IMG/VR virus record: IMGVR_UViG_3300031658_000034
Location: 1-36,464 of that record
Direction: 5' to 3' (one strand)
Origin: a virus
DNA length: 36,464 nucleotides
Under the pieces are notes generated by a model. It saw nothing but the letters and a program-made list of their open reading frames with translations, was not told the DNA's origin and did not search any database. Shown piece after piece: positions 8,053-15,492 of this stretch (positions within the stretch are counted from its first letter, which is position 1; every line of letters starts with the position of its first letter). The position numbers were made by a program, and so were the translations under genes.

Positions 8053-8361
8053 ATGATTACTGAAACTCTCTTCGTAGGGCGAAACAATACCTTCTCGCTG
8101 AAATTAATACGCGGGGAGAGTTTCGTACCACTAATTAGTATCTTAACTTATTCACTTACTCTGACTAGCCCTACAGGTACAGTATTAACATTTACTGATT
8201 TAAGCCTGTTTACTGAGAAGGATGATGGAATTGTTGAGATAAATATTGCCCCTCTATTAACTACTGCTGATATAGGTACACACAAGGCAATATTAATAAC
8301 TTTTGACACTGTTAATACGTTAGGTGTGAGATGGCCTAAATTTAAAATCAAGGTGAAATAA
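8053..8361 (+). CDS. Putative small virion protein, unknown
   Basis: This 102-residue protein is predicted to be mostly beta (NTFSLKLIRGESFVPL, SLTLTSPTGTVLTF, GTHKAILITFD), resembling an immunoglobulin-like fold of small tail or fibre-base proteins. The start ATG is 2 bases after the previous stop, and its stop overlaps the next start (TAATG). The arrangement argues for fixed stoichiometry with the flanking tail proteins. No family is recognised with confidence. Confidence 0.6.
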   Translation: MITETLFVGRNNTFSLKLIRGESFVPLISILTYSLTLTSPTGTVLTFTDLSLFTEKDDGIVEINIAPLLTTADIGTHKAILITFDTVNTLGVRWPKFKIKVK

Positions 8362-8747
8362 TGACACAATTATTTGCTAATAATTTTGCTACTACAGTAG
8401 GCGCTACCTTTGGTATTGCAGATACAACTCTTAATGTAGTTAGCTCCACTGGCTTACCTGCTGTAGGAGGAGGGGATACTTTACGATTAACAGTATTTCG
8501 TATAACTGGAGTAGAAGAGCGTGAACATGAAGTGGTTGAAGTTACCTCTTGGGTAGGTAATGCTCTTACAGTAGTTAGATCCGTAGAGGGTGCTGCAGCT
8601 ACTGAATTTGCTATAGGAGACAGAGTAGAACTACGTGTTACTGCTGCTACCTTAACCGCTAAAGCAGATGGGGCTACTACCTATACGAAAGTTGAGATCG
8701 ATGCGCTACCTAATCCTGTCGCCATATCTATTATCTTTGGGAGTTAA
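8361..8747 (+). CDS. Putative tail/fibre-base protein
   Basis: This 128-residue protein starts in a TAATG overlap. Its body (ATTVGATFGIADTTLNVVSSTGLP...DTLRLTV, then VVEVTSWVGNALTVVRSVEGAAATEFAIGDRVELRVTAATL, abbreviated) resembles the small modules at the N-terminal end of phage tail fibres, where a VVRxxEGTxA-type strand is common. The C-terminal YTKVEIDALP segment is a frequent fibre linker. It probably forms part of the fibre attachment or an accessory fibre segment. It precedes the first large fibre gene by 2 bases. Confidence 0.6.
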   Translation: MTQLFANNFATTVGATFGIADTTLNVVSSTGLPAVGGGDTLRLTVFRITGVEEREHEVVEVTSWVGNALTVVRSVEGAAATEFAIGDRVELRVTAATLTAKADGATTYTKVEIDALPNPVAISIIFGS

Positions 8748-8749
8748 CC

Positions 8750-9889
8750 ATGGCTTTTCTAGAAAAAATTACCGAACTTACTACAACTGATACTGACCTT
8801 TACGAGTGCCCTGCAACGCTAAGTGGAAGTGTGCACGGGTTGGTGTTTACTAATATTACTGCAACAAACCAAGTAATTACTATTAAGCACTTTTCTCAGA
8901 CTACTGGGTTGACTGTAACTATAAGTAGTGCTGCGCAAAATGTACCTTTAAATAGTCAACTAACTTGGCCTAAACCAATAAATATGATCGCAGGGGACAA
9001 GCTTATTGCTTCCTGTACTAATACTGCTTCCGTAGTAGCTGTCATTTCAGTATTTCTAGATTTAGCTGCAACACCTTCTTCTGCTTTTGTTCCTAAGGGT
9101 TCTTGGTCCTCTGTGGCTAATTATGTAGTAAATGATGTTGTAGAATTATCAGGTACTTCTTACATTGCAGTGTCCGATAATTTAAATAGTTCCCCCCCTT
9201 CTGTAAATTGGATGGTATCTGCCTCTATTGGAGCTACAGGAGGAGTTAGTAGCGTTAACTCTGCCACAGGAGCAGTAGTCCTTACAAAAACTGATGTTGG
9301 CTTAGGCAATGTAGACGACACTAGTAACGCCACAGAGCGTGCTGCAGTAGCTACCTTGAGTAATAAGACCCTGACAGCTCCTGTACTAGGCACGCCTACT
9401 TCAGGGACCCTTACTAATACTACTGGTTTACCTCCTACTGGGGTAGTTGGTACAGCGGCTATTCTAGGTGCTAATACATTCACAGCTGCACAAATCCTAT
9501 CAGACCAGGAAGTCTCACGAGCATTGCTTATAGATTTTGGCTTCCCTACAGTTGATAAGGGTAACAGCGGCACAACAACACAGACCTACGACTACACAGC
9601 GGGCTCAGTGCAGACTTCTACAGTTACCGGGGCGCATACTATAGCCATCAGCAATTGGCCTCCTACAGGCAATCTAGGGGAGCTTCTGTTGATACTAACG
9701 AATGCAGGATCAGCAGCGGTGACGTGGCCTACAATTAGTTGGTTATTGCCTGATGGCACAACCTCTACAGCTATTGCTACATATTTAGCCGCTAATGGCA
9801 GTAGAGTAGCATTACAGAGTTCGGGTGTTGATCAAGTGTTGCTGTGGACTAGAGACGCAGGAACGACTATCTACGGTAAGTTGGTGTAG
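8750..9889 (+). CDS. Tail fibre protein with carbohydrate-binding-like module
   Basis: This is a 379-residue fibre protein. Residues 1-105 form a beta-rich attachment module. Residues about 118-160 (GSWSSVANYVVNDVVELSG, YIAVSDNL, NW) look like the short CBM5/12-type sugar-binding fold often found in fibres. Residues 165-215 hold a classic fibre shaft linker (SVNSATGAVVLTKTDVGLGN, then NVDDTSNATERAAVATLSNK). The C-terminal part is a beta-sandwich-like head ending TTIYGKLV. Codon use changes within the gene at about 9560: upstream is dominated by T/A-ending codons, whereas downstream has more GCG, GGC, CGG and CAG. This points to a recombination point between a fixed N-terminal adaptor and an exchanged receptor-binding tip. 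The start ATG is 2 bases after the previous stop. Confidence 0.75.
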   Translation: MAFLEKITELTTTDTDLYECPATLSGSVHGLVFTNITATNQVITIKHFSQTTGLTVTISSAAQNVPLNSQLTWPKPINMIAGDKLIASCTNTASVVAVISVFLDLAATPSSAFVPKGSWSSVANYVVNDVVELSGTSYIAVSDNLNSSPPSVNWMVSASIGATGGVSSVNSATGAVVLTKTDVGLGNVDDTSNATERAAVATLSNKTLTAPVLGTPTSGTLTNTTGLPPTGVVGTAAILGANTFTAAQILSDQEVSRALLIDFGFPTVDKGNSGTTTQTYDYTAGSVQTSTVTGAHTIAISNWPPTGNLGELLLILTNAGSAAVTWPTISWLLPDGTTSTAIATYLAANGSRVALQSSGVDQVLLWTRDAGTTIYGKLV

Positions 9890-9891
9890 CC

Positions 9892-11850
9892 ATGAGCCTA
9901 TTACATAAAAAAGCAGCAGGAGCTACTGTACCTGCGAAGCTTTATGTTGATGATGTTTTCAGCACGTATTTATATACTGGAACTAGTGCTGCTAATACTA
10001 TAACTAATGGAATTGACCTTGCTGGTGAAGGCGGGATGGTTTGGATAAAAGGTCGAGACGTTGCTAGGGATCACTATCTTTTCGATACAGAAAGACCTAT
10101 AGGCGGTGGTGTGGAGGGTTTGCGTCCCAATTCTACTATTGCTGCGTTTGCTGCTATATCCAATCTTTCATCGTTTAATTCTGACGGTTTTAGCTTAGGA
10201 ATTAACAGTCAAACCAATTTCGCGGGTAGCACGTTTGCAAGCTGGACATTCAGAAAAGCACCTAAATTCTTCGACGTTGTTACTTATACCGGGGATGGGC
10301 ACAATGGTAGAACAGTAGCGCATAGCCTTGATGCTGTACCGGGTATGATGATTGTAAAAAGTCTGTTTATGACAGGTTCAGGAGGTCCAGCAAACTGGTC
10401 CGTGTACCATCAAGGCGTTTCGCCTGCAAAATCGCTAAATTTAAACTTAACTAATGCTGCCGCTACTAATAATGGTTTATTCGGAACTCCAACATCCACA
10501 GACTTTGTAGTACACCAACCCGGTGGGGGTGACACGCTTAATGCTCTTGGTGATGAATACGTAGCCTACCTATTCGCCCATGACACTGATGCAGATGGGC
10601 TTATTCAGTGTGGGAGTTATGCGGGCACTAGCTCAGATTTATCTGTTAATCTAGGTTGGGAGCCTCAGTATGTTCTGATAAAATCATCAACTGCCACTGA
10701 AGGTTGGCATGTTATGGATACAATGAGAGGTATAACGTCGGGCGGTAATGATCCTTATTTTCTTGCGAATACATCTAATGCAGAGGTCACATCAATAAAT
10801 CTTCTCAGTGTTACCCCTACCGGGTTTGAATTAAGACCTGTATTTAACCCCGCTGTAAACTCGTCAGGTAACACCTACATATACATGGCAATACGCCGCC
10901 CTAACAAGCCGCCTACTGTGGGGGCTGAGGTTTATAATGCTATTGCAAGGACGGGTACAAATGCTGCTGCTACAATTACTGGTTTAGGGTTTACCCCTGA
11001 CGCATCTATCCATCGCAGTAGAACAGGTGCAGAGGAGACTTACTGGCGAGCTAGAACAACAGGTGCAGGGGAGGCTAATAGATCAAACAGAGCAGTAGCT
11101 GCAACCGTGTCTTCTGTATTTGGGTTCAGGTCGTTTGATATGGATGGGTTTACTGTTGCAGGTGACACTAGCTGGAACGATGCGAACGGAAGCACCCTGC
11201 CTTATATAAATCATTTCTTCAAACGCGCCCCCGGATTCTTTGATGTAGTGGCTTATACTGGTACAGGTGTAGCACATACGGAAGCGCATAGTTTAGGCGT
11301 AGTTCCTGAAATGATGATTTTAAAGAATAGGCTAAGAGTCAGCATTCATTCTTTTTGGCCAACTTATGTTGCAAATGCGGGGACGGGCTATTTAAGGCTT
11401 AATGAGGCAAACGCGTATGATTCTTTCACAGGCTTCTACACTTCCTCCGCTTTTACAGATAGCACAGTAACCATTACTGGTGGTGGCTACGCATCAAATT
11501 TCGCGGGGGACTCGTATATAGCATACCTATTCGCAACCCTAGACGGTATTTCAAAAGTAGGCAGTTACACAGGCAACGGATCATCGCAGACAATTGATTG
11601 TGGTTTTGCTGCGGGTGCGAGATTCGCTCTTATAAAGAGAACTGACTCAACGGGAGATTGGTATATTTGGGACACAACTAGAGGCATAGTAGCAGGCAAT
11701 GACCCCCACCTATCTCTTAACACAACAGCCGCAGAGGTAACAGGGGATGATTCAATTGACCCTGACAATAGCGGCTTCATCGTAAACCAAGTCGCAGCGA
11801 CTAATATCAATGTGACCAGCGCAACATACATCTTTCTTTCAATAGCTTAA
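9892..11850 (+). CDS. Large tail fibre with repeated DUF7483-like domains
   Basis: This 652-residue protein is built from repeated related units. FFDVVTYTGDG...AHSLDAVPGMMIVK near residues 126-156 recurs as FFDVVAYTGTG...AHSLGVVPEMMILK near 447-480. A second type recurs near 240 (GSYAG...MDTMRGI) and near 556 (GSYTG...WDTTRGI). Units of this type (tyrosine-Thr-Gly strand, PxxMIxK strand, DTxRG turn) are typical of DUF7483 domains in phage fibres and probably contact host surface glycans. Codon use is more GC-rich and varied than in genes 3709-9500, suggesting recent transfer together with the end of the preceding gene. The start ATG is 2 bases downstream of the previous stop. An assembly protein gene follows directly. 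Confidence 0.75.
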   Translation: MSLLHKKAAGATVPAKLYVDDVFSTYLYTGTSAANTITNGIDLAGEGGMVWIKGRDVARDHYLFDTERPIGGGVEGLRPNSTIAAFAAISNLSSFNSDGFSLGINSQTNFAGSTFASWTFRKAPKFFDVVTYTGDGHNGRTVAHSLDAVPGMMIVKSLFMTGSGGPANWSVYHQGVSPAKSLNLNLTNAAATNNGLFGTPTSTDFVVHQPGGGDTLNALGDEYVAYLFAHDTDADGLIQCGSYAGTSSDLSVNLGWEPQYVLIKSSTATEGWHVMDTMRGITSGGNDPYFLANTSNAEVTSINLLSVTPTGFELRPVFNPAVNSSGNTYIYMAIRRPNKPPTVGAEVYNAIARTGTNAAATITGLGFTPDASIHRSRTGAEETYWRARTTGAGEANRSNRAVAATVSSVFGFRSFDMDGFTVAGDTSWNDANGSTLPYINHFFKRAPGFFDVVAYTGTGVAHTEAHSLGVVPEMMILKNRLRVSIHSFWPTYVANAGTGYLRLNEANAYDSFTGFYTSSAFTDSTVTITGGGYASNFAGDSYIAYLFATLDGISKVGSYTGNGSSQTIDCGFAAGARFALIKRTDSTGDWYIWDTTRGIVAGNDPHLSLNTTAAEVTGDDSIDPDNSGFIVNQVAATNINVTSATYIFLSIA

Positions 11851-11859
11851 AGGAACAAC

Positions 11860-12315
11860 ATGGCATACCTAAACACAGAAACAAAAGAATATCCTGTAAG
11901 CGAGAAAGAGTTACGCTTACGTTACCCTAATGTAGCATTTCCCAAGGTACTGACAGATGTCCCAGCACCTTGGGTTAATGTATTCCCAACACCGAAGCCA
12001 GTTATTACTAACCTTCAGAAAGCATTACAGATAGGCACGGAGATCGACAAGTTAGGCAATCATGTGCAAGTGTGGGTTACCTCAGATAAGTTCTCAGATA
12101 TCACTGTCGAAGGCGTGACAACTACTAAACTTGAGCAAGAGACAGACTACTTAGCAAATGAACTGGCTAGAAGTAACGAAGTAGCTAACGCTCTAGTGAT
12201 AGCTGAAATGGACGCTGCTGACCTCAAGATCATACGCTCAGTAGTTGAAGGTGATACTAACAGGTTAACTGCACACAAGGCTTCTCAGGCGCTATTACGT
12301 GCTAAGCTGAAATGA
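11860..12315 (+). CDS. Tail fibre assembly-like protein
   Basis: This 151-residue protein begins YLNTETKEYPVSEKELRLRY and contains PWVNVFPTPKP, the usual opening of fibre-assembly/DUF4376-neighbour proteins that sit beside a fibre gene. The C-terminal half is helical and charged (ELARSNEVANALVIAEMDAADLK...), as expected of a chaperone-type coiled coil. A ribosome binding site (AAAGGAACAAC) precedes the ATG. It is the second such protein in the block; each follows a different large tail protein, which suggests dedicated chaperones for each. Confidence 0.7.
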   Translation: MAYLNTETKEYPVSEKELRLRYPNVAFPKVLTDVPAPWVNVFPTPKPVITNLQKALQIGTEIDKLGNHVQVWVTSDKFSDITVEGVTTTKLEQETDYLANELARSNEVANALVIAEMDAADLKIIRSVVEGDTNRLTAHKASQALLRAKLK

Positions 12316-12325
12316 ATATCTAATT

Positions 12326-12360
12326 ACTAAACCAATGGCTTATTTTAGCGTTGGTTTAGT
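12326..12360 (+). other. Long inverted repeat after the tail operon
   Basis: A perfect 10-base inverted repeat (ACTAAACCAA at 12326-12335, TTGGTTTAGT at 12351-12360) lies between the tail genes and the lysis genes. It forms a stem with a 15-base loop. There is no clear T-tract after it on either strand, so it may be an attenuator or RNA-processing site rather than a strong terminator. The sequence to 12413 is AT-rich and could hold a promoter for the lysis genes, but no clean consensus is visible. Confidence 0.4.
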
Positions 12361-12413
12361 TAAGGTATGTTATTCTAAGTGATCATTATGTAATTAATCT
12401 ATAAGGGGTTGTC

Positions 12414-12668
12414 ATGAGTAAGGTAGTGACCAAAATCAATGAAGAGATAGCGAAAGCCAAACAAGATATGAAAACTATGAATCTAGTTGGTTTAAGGAAA
12501 CGTGCTCTAGCTTGGTTTGATCGAATACAGGAAGTAAACGGCACATCAGATACCCGTCTTGATGCGGTACTACAGAAGACCATAAATAGTAAATACACCC
12601 CTGCAATATTCATCATTACAGCGGTTACTCTGATATCAGTAGGAATTATAATAGGAGCGCAATTATAA
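12414..12668 (+). CDS. Small membrane protein of the lysis cassette (C-terminal TM)
   Basis: This 84-residue protein has a charged helical N-terminal part (residues 1-58, several Lys/Glu) and one strongly hydrophobic C-terminal segment (PAIFIITAVTLISVGIIIGA, about residues 62-82). Such a single C-terminal anchor places the N-terminus in the cytoplasm. It is the first gene of the lysis cassette, preceded by AAGGGG 7 bases before ATG, and its stop overlaps the next start (TAATG). It could be an antiholin or a lysis-timing factor; a holin of unusual topology is possible. Function is inferred from position. Confidence 0.6.
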   Translation: MSKVVTKINEEIAKAKQDMKTMNLVGLRKRALAWFDRIQEVNGTSDTRLDAVLQKTINSKYTPAIFIITAVTLISVGIIIGAQL

Positions 12669-12955
12669 TGTCTGATGATGCCCCACATGAATGTAATAGG
12701 GATAATAAGTCTTTCCATATGGATTGGACTATTACCCTAGGTAACTTATTAACAATGGGGGCATTAGCTGTAGCTATATTCGCCTACTCAACAACAATTG
12801 AAACTAGATTCGTTAAACAGTCTGGTGACATTGGGAACAATACTAGTAGTATTGAAAGAGTATCTGCAGACAGGGCAATAGATCGCACTGAAATTAATCT
12901 GACCTTACGTGATATTGCTAAGGAATTAAAAGAGCTAAATCAACGGAGTCATTAA
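12668..12955 (+). CDS. Small membrane protein with coiled-coil tail, lysis cassette
   Basis: This 95-residue protein has a polar start (MSDDAPHECNRDNK), one transmembrane segment at about residues 21-42 (WTITLGNLLTMGALAVAIFAY) and a charged C-terminal helix (residues 45-95) with heptad-like spacing and the end DIAKELKELNQRSH. This layout is common in phage lysis or superinfection-type membrane proteins coded beside holins. Start and stop are coupled to the flanking genes. It could be a holin, antiholin or spanin-accessory protein; the sequence alone does not decide. Confidence 0.55.
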   Translation: MSDDAPHECNRDNKSFHMDWTITLGNLLTMGALAVAIFAYSTTIETRFVKQSGDIGNNTSSIERVSADRAIDRTEINLTLRDIAKELKELNQRSH

Positions 12956-12957
12956 CA

Positions 12958-13197
12958 GTGGGAACTATGGTATCTCGTGCATTTGAGAAGCACCTACTAT
13001 TCCGTAAATTATGTATTGCATACGTCCTCGTCTATATGTGGGCATTTACCCTTCCTACTATGGAATTAGCAGTAACCCTAGCAGAGCATGCTTATTCCGG
13101 TACTGAGAATGCATTAGTTATAGGTGCTGTACTTGGCTTACCCTTAGGGGTTATTGGTTATCTCTTTAAACTCTACTCAGAGTCCAGGAATCCATGA
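12958..13197 (+). CDS. Putative holin (two transmembrane segments)
   Basis: This 79-residue protein has two hydrophobic segments (about residues 20-38, IAYVLVYMWAFTLP; and 50-70, ALVIGAVLGLPLGVIGYLF) with a short polar loop and a charged tail (YSESRNP). Two spans, small size and the position directly before the spanin gene are typical of class II holins, which form lesions that let endolysin reach the cell wall. The frame opens with GTG at 12958 (GGAG about 10 bases upstream); an internal ATG at 12967 is an alternative start. The stop overlaps the spanin start (ATGA). Confidence 0.65.
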   Translation: MGTMVSRAFEKHLLFRKLCIAYVLVYMWAFTLPTMELAVTLAEHAYSGTENALVIGAVLGLPLGVIGYLFKLYSESRNP

Positions 13198-13694
13198 TAT
13201 TACTCTTACGCTACCTACCCTACCTAATAGGCGTAGGAGCTGTTCTAGCCGCTTATATCTACTGGTATGACCACACGTATTCAGAAGGGTATGATGATGC
13301 TGTAGTGCTCTACGAGAAGCGTGATGCAGCTACCTTAGTGAAGGCTCAGGCATTAATGGTTAAGCGTACAGAAGAGAATGCTGTATTACTGGAAGAACAA
13401 CAGAATCGTTACATGGGGGCAATAGAGGTCTATGCTAAGCATATTGAAGATATCAATGCTGCTGCTATTAGGAATGCTGGTAAGCGGTTGTATGTCCACA
13501 CCAAACCGAATACTACCTGTAGCACTACCCTGCCCTCCGGTGCAGGAGATACCAGTGGAATTGGTGCAGGAGGTAGAGAGTTTCACTCAGCAGAATTGGC
13601 AGGAGAAGTTGTTACTACCCTTCAGTCTAACGCAAGAGAAGTAGCTGTAGGATTCGCTACTTGCCAGAGGTTACTTGATATAGTTACACACTAG
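13194..13694 (+). CDS. Rz: Rz-like i-spanin
   Basis: This 166-residue protein has an N-terminal signal-anchor (residues about 4-24, LLRYLPYLIGVGAVLAAYIY) followed by a long charged helical region (residues 30-95, KRDAATLVKAQALMVKRTEEN) and a C-terminal part with two cysteines. It is the inner-membrane spanin that, with the embedded Rz1 lipoprotein, fuses inner and outer membranes in the last step of lysis of Gram-negative hosts. The start ATG overlaps the holin stop. The gene wholly contains the Rz1 frame at 13432-13644. It is the last gene of the plus-strand block and is followed by a terminator. Confidence 0.82.
   Translation: MILLLRYLPYLIGVGAVLAAYIYWYDHTYSEGYDDAVVLYEKRDAATLVKAQALMVKRTEENAVLLEEQQNRYMGAIEVYAKHIEDINAAAIRNAGKRLYVHTKPNTTCSTTLPSGAGDTSGIGAGGREFHSAELAGEVVTTLQSNAREVAVGFATCQRLLDIVTH
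13432..13644 (+). CDS. Rz1: Rz1-like o-spanin lipoprotein nested in the i-spanin gene
   Basis: This 70-residue frame lies entirely inside the i-spanin gene in the +1 frame. It has a lipoprotein signal: LLLLGMLVSGC with the lipidated cysteine at residue 20, then a proline-rich stretch (PVALPCPPVQEIP) typical of Rz1 outer-membrane lipoproteins, followed by a polar helical end. The nested arrangement is that of lambda Rz/Rz1. The ATG at 13432 has a weak AGAGG just upstream; the internal Met9 codon is an alternative start that would still leave a signal with the lipobox. Confidence 0.85.
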   Translation: MLSILKISMLLLLGMLVSGCMSTPNRILPVALPCPPVQEIPVELVQEVESFTQQNWQEKLLLPFSLTQEK

Positions 13695-13710
13695 TTTTCT
13701 CGTGTCCCCA

Positions 13711-13745
13711 GGGTATCCCTTCTAACAAGATCGGATACCCTTTTT
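13711..13745 (+). terminator. Rho-independent terminator ending the late block
   Basis: GGGTATCC (13711-13718) pairs with GGATACCC (13733-13740) in a perfect 8-bp stem, followed directly by TTTTT. It lies 16 bases after the spanin stop and between convergent genes, so it ends plus-strand late transcription; the stem could also act against minus-strand read-through. Confidence 0.85.
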
Positions 13746-13929
13746 AATGTTCGCTTCTAAATAATAGAGGCTTACCTTCAAATAATTCTTGAGTACCATC
13801 TGGATGGATTATGTGTAGGGGTTTATCCCATTTATTAAATTTACAGAATGCCCGTGCTCTTCCTCTAGTTGTGAAACCAAAATAATGTTTCTTCTTATTG
13901 TCCCTATCCGTACTATAAACTGAATACAT
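13744..13929 (-). CDS. Small hypothetical protein
   Basis: This 61-residue basic protein (MYSVYSTDRDNKKKHYFGFT..., ending LLFRSEH) is the last minus-strand gene before the convergent late block. It has no membrane segment or known motif. It begins with a tyrosine-rich MYSVYS opening loosely like the MYQIYS opening of the paralogue family at 32.3-33.2 kb, but the rest does not match. AAAAAGGATTAATT upstream supplies the ribosome binding site. Confidence 0.5.
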   Translation of the reverse strand: MYSVYSTDRDNKKKHYFGFTTRGRARAFCKFNKWDKPLHIIHPDGTQELFEGKPLLFRSEH

Positions 13930-13934
13930 AATTA

Positions 13935-14334
13935 ATCCTTTTTACCTGTAATACACCAACAAGTCATGGGTACTTACTCAACCACTTAACCTAACCTAGG
14001 TATGATTGCATCTATCAGTAAATCCCCCATGCTTCTTAACCATCTGTAACGCAGATGAATCGTGTAATACACTAACAGAGATGCAGGCTGGGATTGATAC
14101 CAGCTAAATTAAGGGGCTTCGCGTTATATACGGAGTCGAACCGCTGCTCTTGAGTATCCAATTTAAACACGCTTAATCTTGCAGATGCCCTTCTGAACGT
14201 GTCCCTCCACGCCGCTGCATCTCTGTTAGCCCTCGTCTTTCCGAGGTGTCATGTAGGGGTATATGCGTAATGCACAAGACACCGTGCCTAGCGTCATAGT
14301 CTGTGCATACACGTGGGGGCCTCTTTTTCTGTAT
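13935..14334 (-). ncRNA. Structured non-coding region, class unknown
   Basis: About 400 bases without a credible protein frame are packed with inverted repeats. A perfect 15-base pair CTAACAGAGATGCAG (14072-14086) and CTGCATCTCTGTTAG (14215-14229) encloses 128 bases. A GCTGG/CCAGC hairpin (14087-14091, 14100-14104) sits directly on that helix. Further hairpins are CATCTG/CAGATG (14041-14057), GTGT/ACAC (14062-14072) and CCTCG/CGAGG (14231-14246). The minus strand also reads GGTTCGACTCC (14132-14142), like a tRNA T-loop, but no full tRNA cloverleaf can be drawn. The region follows an HNH gene on the same strand. It may be a structured RNA, a decayed tRNA or tmRNA-like gene, or part of an intron-like mobile element. 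Confidence 0.45.
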
Positions 14335-14907
14335 CTAAGTATTAAGTAACTCGTAGTGGGGGTTGGGTGCTCCGTGGTTTATATGGAACCCATGAGAAAT
14401 ATTTGCTTGTTGTCTGGCTAATATAGCATCAGATTTTTTCTCAAATATTCCAAGATACTTTGTTTTATTATCAATTATAATTTGTGCCGCCCATTTTCCT
14501 GCACCAGAATGCCAAGTTACTCCGCAAAAACCACTAGTGTTATTGGTGTTTAGTCTATGATTTTTGCTATTTTCTATGTTATTTACTTCACGAAGGTTAT
14601 CCCATCGGTTATTTAAACCATTACCATCTATATGGTCTGTTTGATCATTAGGAAATGCTCCGGTCATATATAAAAAAGATAGCCTATGTGAGGCGTACAA
14701 TTCACTTCTAATACCTATTGCTAGATATTTGTTGTTATGTAGCCTATTCTTACTGCCTGTTCTTATAGAGCCAGCAATATCACCAATATTCACTCGGTTA
14801 CTCGTTCTAGTTAATCTTGTGAAAATACCAGTTAGAGGGGCATAGTGAAATAATTCTTTTAACCCTTCTTGTGTTAGTTTTGATTCTTTTGCTTTATTAA
14901 TAGTCAT
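14335..14907 (-). CDS. HNH homing endonuclease with AP2-like DNA-binding domain
   Basis: This 190-residue protein has an N-terminal recognition segment (LTQEGLKELFHYAPLTGIFT, continuing RL), an HNH nuclease core (QTDHIDGNGLNNRWDNLREV, then NNIENSKNHR; residues about 90-118) and a C-terminal AP2-like domain (GVTWHSGAGKWAAQI, LGIFEKKSDAI). It is typical of free-standing phage homing endonucleases that cut a cognate allele and spread their own gene. The 120 bases upstream and the 400 downstream hold no protein gene and contain inverted repeats, so it may be carried by a larger RNA element. ATG 14907 is used; the upstream ribosome binding site is weak (CGGAGTATCAAA). Confidence 0.82.
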   Translation of the reverse strand: MTINKAKESKLTQEGLKELFHYAPLTGIFTRLTRTSNRVNIGDIAGSIRTGSKNRLHNNKYLAIGIRSELYASHRLSFLYMTGAFPNDQTDHIDGNGLNNRWDNLREVNNIENSKNHRLNTNNTSGFCGVTWHSGAGKWAAQIIIDNKTKYLGIFEKKSDAILARQQANISHGFHINHGAPNPHYELLNT

Positions 14908-15028
14908 TTTGATACTCCGATACAGTAGTTGAAGTTAGATGGTAATCATTACGTATCGGGTAATAAAAGCTCTCGCGAAGCCTGTCCCATCTACTCGTAT
15001 TGTAGCATCGACATCTTAATATCAGAAG

Positions 15029-15481
15029 TTAAGTGTCAAGTAATTCCCAATGAGCGCCATCTGTAAAAGCTCTTTTACCCTTGGCTTTACGAGAGGTAAC
15101 ATAAACCTTAACTAAGTTCTCAGGGAGATCAGTACTCTCTGTTAAGTTAATATTCCATGCACCACCCCAACGAATAGCTACACCTTGTTCTCTAGCTGCT
15201 TTTCTCACTGCTAAGCAGATTACATAAATAGGGTCCCATTCCCATCGTAGCTTCCCATTGATATAAGGCACAAGGTCTACTGCGTTACCTGTGAGATGCT
15301 TGCTGTTCATGGTTTGACTTGCGCCCTTAGCTACTAAGATTCTCTGTTCCTCTACTGTACGCATACCATCATGGACAGTAAAGTCCTGGGAAGTTAGTTC
15401 AATTGCTCTTTCTACTACAGCTACTAAAGCACTATTTACACCAACTAATTCCTTAACTGAATGGTTCCCTAATTTATACAT
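15029..15481 (-). CDS. Endolysin, M15 family L-alanyl-D-glutamate (VanY-like) peptidase
   Basis: This 150-residue protein shows the zinc peptidase signature of the M15 family. HDGMR is at residues 37-41, SKHLTGNAVDL gives His62 and Asp69 as zinc ligands, and GAHWEL gives His144. It would cut the peptide stems of host peptidoglycan in the last stage of lysis, as in T5 endolysin and related phage enzymes. There is no signal peptide, so it depends on the holin for export. Unusually it lies on the minus strand after the replication genes, whereas the holin and spanins are on the plus strand 1.3-2.6 kb away. AAGGAAAAAT precedes the ATG. Confidence 0.85.
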   Translation of the reverse strand: MYKLGNHSVKELVGVNSALVAVVERAIELTSQDFTVHDGMRTVEEQRILVAKGASQTMNSKHLTGNAVDLVPYINGKLRWEWDPIYVICLAVRKAAREQGVAIRWGGAWNINLTESTDLPENLVKVYVTSRKAKGKRAFTDGAHWELLDT

Positions 15482-15492
15482 ATTTTTCCTTA

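Noticed and set aside
14120-14200. tRNA gene on the minus strand (T-loop-like GGTTCGACTCC)
   Set aside because: The T-stem is imperfect, no matching acceptor 5' strand lies at the right distance, and the candidate anticodon loop lacks U33.
14286-14302. Group I R-element-like GCACAGACTATGACG
   Set aside because: No matching S strand (ATAGTC-type) is found downstream on the same strand, so there is no P7.
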